In this document: positions 4,832 to 7,545 of the stretch, piece by piece
Position numbering within the stretch: the first letter of the stretch is position 1
Layout of the letters: each line of letters starts with the position of its first letter
Source of the DNA: Dehalococcoidia bacterium
Lineage (GTDB): Bacteria > Chloroflexota > Dehalococcoidia > Dehalococcoidales > RBG-16-60-22
Assembly (NCBI GenBank): GCA_030615035.1
Contig: JAUXAC010000036.1
Location: 1-7,545 of the forward strand
Direction of reading: 5' to 3'
DNA length: 7,545 nucleotides
The notes under the pieces: model-generated
Databases searched by the model: none
What the model was told of the DNA's origin: nothing
Seen by the model: the letters and a program-made list of their open reading frames with translations, nothing else
Made by a program: the position numbers and the translations under genes

Positions 4832-5750
4832 GGACGGTTCTCTTGGCGGTCTCCTGGATGAAGTTTTTGTCGATTGGCGGGGAGAGTGGCAGATTGCTGG
4901 GGAAATCATCCCCCAATAAGTATGGCTGAAAAGCCGATACCATCTTCTGGAATGCTGCCTCGATGGGAGTTAGCTTAAACTCCGGCTCGAACTTCATCCT
5001 GACCATGATGAGTTCGCCAACCCAGTCAGCTAGTTGTTGCAGAGTCGGCGGGTCAGGATGAGTCAGCCAGAAAGTGCCGGCTTTCTCAATGTTGGCTATG
5101 CCCCTGGCCACCTGGTCAATCTGAATGAGGTTAAGTTTACCCTCCGGGTTACCCTTAATCCGAAATAGAGGCTCGATTACCGGCAGACGCAGTGAACCCT
5201 CAATCTTTCTCCGGATAAGCTCTGCCCTGCGGTGAGTCTGTATTACCGCTGATATGAACCGAGAGAAGTGCCCCGGGTAAGGATGCTCAGCTGTTCCCAT
5301 AACTATTGACGGCTTAAAAATGGTCACCTCAATATCATGCTCCTTAGCAAACTCAGTGATAGCACTCTCATTCTCGATTTTGCTTAAACCGTAGGGATTA
5401 GCCGGCCAGGTGTAGGCTGTAGAGGTGAAGTAGAGACTTGGTATATCATGCTTTAGACAGAACTCGAGGACATTCCTTGTGCCATCCACGTTAGTTTTCC
5501 ATAGCAAGCCGTCCTTGTCGTCCTGGTTAAGAGTGTGGATTCCAGCTAGGTGATAGATAGCCTCAATATCCTGGGGGACATCCTCCAAACCGAGGTTGGG
5601 CTCGGTTACATCACCGATGATGGGGATAAGGTCTCTTGAGCCAATAGGGGGGTGTCGCGAAAGCCCTAACACACAGTGCCCTTTTTCTATCAAGAGGGGA
5701 ATAAGAGCAGATCCGACAAAGCCTGATGCGCCAGTAACTAAAACTGCCAC
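4824..5750 (-). CDS. Extended SDR, NAD(P)-dependent reductase/epimerase (NAD_binding_4-like)
   Basis: 308 residues starting with GTG at 5750, supported by GGGGAG about 8 nt upstream. It is 3 bp after the polyketide synthase stop, so probably translated with it. TGASGFVG at 6-13 is the Rossmann nucleotide-binding loop. The catalytic set is Ser110 (FTSTAY) and Tyr120-x3-Lys124 (PYGLSK). The segment GDVTEPNLGL (about 47-56) and KTNVDGTRNVLEF (about 85-97) resemble thioester/fatty-acyl-CoA reductase domains (PF07993) more than sugar epimerases. The C-terminal third (from about residue 200) is the variable substrate-binding part. It probably reduces a ketone or thioester, or acts on the product made by its two neighbours; the substrate cannot be read from the sequence. 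Soluble, no membrane segment. Confidence 0.88.
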   Translation of the reverse strand: MAVLVTGASGFVGSALIPLLIEKGHCVLGLSRHPPIGSRDLIPIIGDVTEPNLGLEDVPQDIEAIYHLAGIHTLNQDDKDGLLWKTNVDGTRNVLEFCLKHDIPSLYFTSTAYTWPANPYGLSKIENESAITEFAKEHDIEVTIFKPSIVMGTAEHPYPGHFSRFISAVIQTHRRAELIRRKIEGSLRLPVIEPLFRIKGNPEGKLNLIQIDQVARGIANIEKAGTFWLTHPDPPTLQQLADWVGELIMVRMKFEPEFKLTPIEAAFQKMVSAFQPYLLGDDFPSNLPLSPPIDKNFIQETAKRTVLD

Positions 5751-5753
5751 TAT

Positions 5754-6782
5754 TCAATCTCCCCAGTGTAGAAGGGTGGCGCCCGCTGCCAGGCCGGCCC
5801 CCAGGCTGACTACCAGGCCCCAGTCCCCTTGCTTTACATCCTCATCCATAAGAATCTTCCCAACAATACCAATGCTGGAACTGCTGCAGTTCCCAAACAG
5901 CCTCAATGCCTCCCTGGAAAGTGTCATCTTTTCCTCTGGGATCCCCAGCTTATCCTTGAGGTTATTGAGGACGGCACTTCCCCCTGGGTGGATAACCCAC
6001 CACCTTATATCGTTTAGTCTCAAATAATGCCTCTGGAGTATCTTCTCAATGGGAGGCCGTACTACTGAAGGAACTATCTTTGGTATCTGCCGTGACAGTA
6101 AGACCCTTAGCCGGCCATGCTGCCAGACAAAGCCCAGGTGCTTCAGGTTCTCAGGGTCGAAGTAAGTCTCGAAGTCCACAAGATACGGGTGACGAGGGTC
6201 ATCATCAAAACCGATCAGAGCAGCTGAAGCACCATCGCCGAAGATAGCATTGGCTCTTAACAGCTCCCACTCCCCGCTAGGGTCAGGCTCAGGCTCGGGG
6301 AAATGGCAGACGCTACAGATTTCACATGATATGGCAAGGGACTGCTGCCCCGTTGCTAGAGTGTGGTGGTAGGCTCTCCACAAGGATGGTGCCGCCCCCT
6401 CGCAGCCTGTTCCCAGAATTGGTGTGTAGACGACATTGGGTGAGAACTCGAGCTCAGAATGAAGCCGATGCATTATGCTAGGACACTCATAACCGGTACA
6501 GCTAGCAAAGCTAACCGAACCAATCTGAGACACGTCCCTCCCATCGAGGCAGGCCTTCACCGCCTTCCTGGATAATGAAATAGCCCCTTTGTTATATTCC
6601 TCACACGCTTGCTGCCAAGTGAGCTCAGCATTAAGAGGGCGCCAAAGATGACGTTTGTCAATAGCCGCATTGAGAAAAATGCTTCGGAAATGTCGTGGGT
6701 AGTGAAGTACCTCAAAAACTTCCTCCTGGGTATAACTTCGCTCGGGTACCGCAAACCCTATAGAGATAATCTTGGGGTTCAA
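5754..6782 (-). CDS. Type III polyketide synthase-like (chalcone/stilbene synthase superfamily)
   Basis: 342 residues, slightly short for the family (about 350-390). The start TTG at 6782 is supported by GGGAGG 5 nt upstream, 1 bp after the prenyltransferase stop. Aligned to chalcone synthase landmarks, the nucleophile is Cys127 (LGTGCEGA, plant GCFAGG), His265 lies in IHPGG and Asn298 in FGNCSSSS. The conserved FGDGASAALIG (181-191) and the C-terminal GLVVSLGAGLAAGATLLHW, ending in the usual aromatic position, also match. The active-site entrance segment SCTGYECP (94-101) is Cys-rich. Such enzymes extend an acyl-CoA starter with malonyl-CoA and cyclise it to pyrones, resorcinols or related phenolics without an acyl carrier protein. 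The starter is unknown. Neighbouring UbiA and SDR genes suggest that the product is prenylated and reduced. A FabH-like or OleA-like relative is less likely given the CHS landmarks. Confidence 0.88.
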   Translation of the reverse strand: MNPKIISIGFAVPERSYTQEEVFEVLHYPRHFRSIFLNAAIDKRHLWRPLNAELTWQQACEEYNKGAISLSRKAVKACLDGRDVSQIGSVSFASCTGYECPSIMHRLHSELEFSPNVVYTPILGTGCEGAAPSLWRAYHHTLATGQQSLAISCEICSVCHFPEPEPDPSGEWELLRANAIFGDGASAALIGFDDDPRHPYLVDFETYFDPENLKHLGFVWQHGRLRVLLSRQIPKIVPSVVRPPIEKILQRHYLRLNDIRWWVIHPGGSAVLNNLKDKLGIPEEKMTLSREALRLFGNCSSSSIGIVGKILMDEDVKQGDWGLVVSLGAGLAAGATLLHWGD

Positions 6783-6783
6783 G

Positions 6784-7545
6784 TCAGCCTCCCACTATCT
6801 GGCCTATCGTCAGTAAAATCATCTGAAGGAATATTCCTCCCAGCCCCCATAAAACGCCTACTTTAAGATTTTTCTCCAAATATAGTAGGCAGAATGAGAA
6901 GGGAATAAACGAGACAAGAGACAGTGCTGTTAATGGGGCAAGTATACCGCCAGCGATTAAGAATAGCTGGCTTAAGAAGGTAATACCTAGCAGCCAGGCA
7001 AAAAACATTGATATCGAGATATTGTTCCTCCACACCAGGGCACCAAAGTTCCTTAACCCCCTTGGCCAATTAGGTTCTGCATCCGTCCACTGGTCTATCG
7101 TCTCAGCTCCATAGCCCCATAGAACTAGAAATGGAATACCAGCCAGAAAGGCCAGTAAGAAGTCGGGGTTTGGCTGAGAAGCCATCCCCAGCATCACCGC
7201 TAGAGGTCCAAACCCAGCGCCGAGGGCGAGCTCGCAGTTCCAGTGTAGCTTACCCCAGCTATACCAGAAGGTGCATAAAGCTGCTCCTGCCCAGATAGCC
7301 CATATTACCGGTGATACCCTCCAGGCAACAATGCCGACAAAGATAGCTGATATGGCTAGATAGACAAGACCGTTTATCAGTACTCCCCTGGGGGATAATT
7401 TGCCGGCAGCGATTGCCTGCTGGCCTTTGGTATAGATTTTGCCCTTACTGCGCTCCTCCTCGGTTCCTTGGTCAAACCGAGTCCATGAGTAATCGAGTAA
7501 TGTGTTAAAGCTGTGGGAATAGGCCATCAGAAATATAGCCCCCAG
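6784..7545 (-). CDS. UbiA/MenA-family membrane prenyltransferase, 5' end cut by window edge
   Basis: The frame is open through the right edge (LGAIFLMAY...), so the ATG at 7527 is internal, not the start. Family members have about 60-70 more residues before the first motif. In the visible part, N14-x3-D18 with D25 (FNTLLDYSWTRFDQG) matches the first Asp-rich motif. ID-QWT-D (D151, D155) matches the second DxxxD. Both bind the Mg2+-diphosphate of the isoprenyl donor. GQQAIAAGKLSP and the LHWNCELALGAGFGPLAVMLG loop are also family-typical. About seven hydrophobic helices follow. The enzyme would transfer a polyprenyl chain to an aromatic acceptor in the membrane. The adjacent type III PKS is the obvious source of an acceptor, though this is inference. 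MenA-like rather than UbiA-like is suggested by the motif spacing, weakly. Confidence 0.9.
   Translation of the reverse strand: MGAIFLMAYSHSFNTLLDYSWTRFDQGTEEERSKGKIYTKGQQAIAAGKLSPRGVLINGLVYLAISAIFVGIVAWRVSPVIWAIWAGAALCTFWYSWGKLHWNCELALGAGFGPLAVMLGMASQPNPDFLLAFLAGIPFLVLWGYGAETIDQWTDAEPNWPRGLRNFGALVWRNNISISMFFAWLLGITFLSQLFLIAGGILAPLTALSLVSFIPFSFCLLYLEKNLKVGVLWGLGGIFLQMILLTIGQIVGG
6788..6793 (-). promoter_or_regulatory. RBS that supports the TTG start of the polyketide synthase
   Basis: GGGAGG on the minus strand sits 5 nt before the TTG at 6782 and lies inside the last codons of the prenyltransferase, which indicates translational coupling. No ATG is near enough to use it. Confidence 0.55.

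Noticed and set aside
6483..6503. Cys95 (SCTGYECP) as the catalytic nucleophile of the polyketide synthase
   Set aside because: Alignment by eye with chalcone synthase places the nucleophile in GCFAGG, which corresponds to Cys127. Cys95 lies in the earlier conserved entrance segment.
7525..7527. ATG as the start of the prenyltransferase
   Set aside because: The frame is open and hydrophobic upstream to the edge, no Shine-Dalgarno precedes it, and starting here would remove the first membrane helix that the family needs.
1..7545. CRISPR array, insertion sequence, integrase or attachment site
   Set aside because: No regularly spaced repeats, transposase or integrase motifs, or flanking duplications were found on either strand.

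Overview
The window looks bacterial. All genes lie on the minus strand, so they read from right to left. Shine-Dalgarno sites are strong (one is AAGGAGGTGA), GTG and TTG are used as start codons, and there are sigma70-like promoters of the form TTGACW-N17-TAGAAT. Genes are tightly packed. I cannot name the organism. An environmental lineage such as Chloroflexota is only a guess, and no marker gene is present. No tRNA, rRNA, CRISPR array, transposase or integrase was seen.

Right-hand block (about 4824-7545): three nearly abutting genes. They encode a UbiA/MenA-like membrane prenyltransferase (cut by the right edge), a type III polyketide synthase-like (chalcone/stilbene synthase superfamily) enzyme with its Cys-His-Asn triad intact, and an extended SDR with features of thioester/fatty-acyl reductase domains. 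Together they read as a small pathway for a prenylated polyketide, phenolic or quinone-like lipid. The product is unknown.

Middle block (about 1400-4831): a good promoter overlaps the end of the SDR gene and opens a five-gene unit. Its products are a helical 107-aa protein, a 78-aa protein with one membrane segment, a 79-aa protein ending in a GPPLPR..G..WPW motif, a subtilisin-like protease with a propeptide-like N-terminus but no signal peptide, and a 429-aa protein. The 429-aa protein carries the same WPW motif at its N-terminus, then a Pro-rich linker, a C2H2 zinc finger and beta-sandwich domains. The shared motif, about 12 of 19 residues identical between two otherwise unrelated proteins, is the best sign that this block is one physical system, possibly a scaffold with addressed cargo.

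Left-hand block (1 to about 1400): tandem promoters, then a leader of about 120 nt that can fold into two mutually exclusive structures (a terminator-like hairpin or a 14-bp long-range helix). Then come an amphipathic 102-aa protein, a Pro-rich 104-aa protein, and the first 174 codons of a larger unrecognised protein cut by the left edge. The leader suggests that this small-protein operon is controlled by transcription attenuation, but it matches no RNA family I know.
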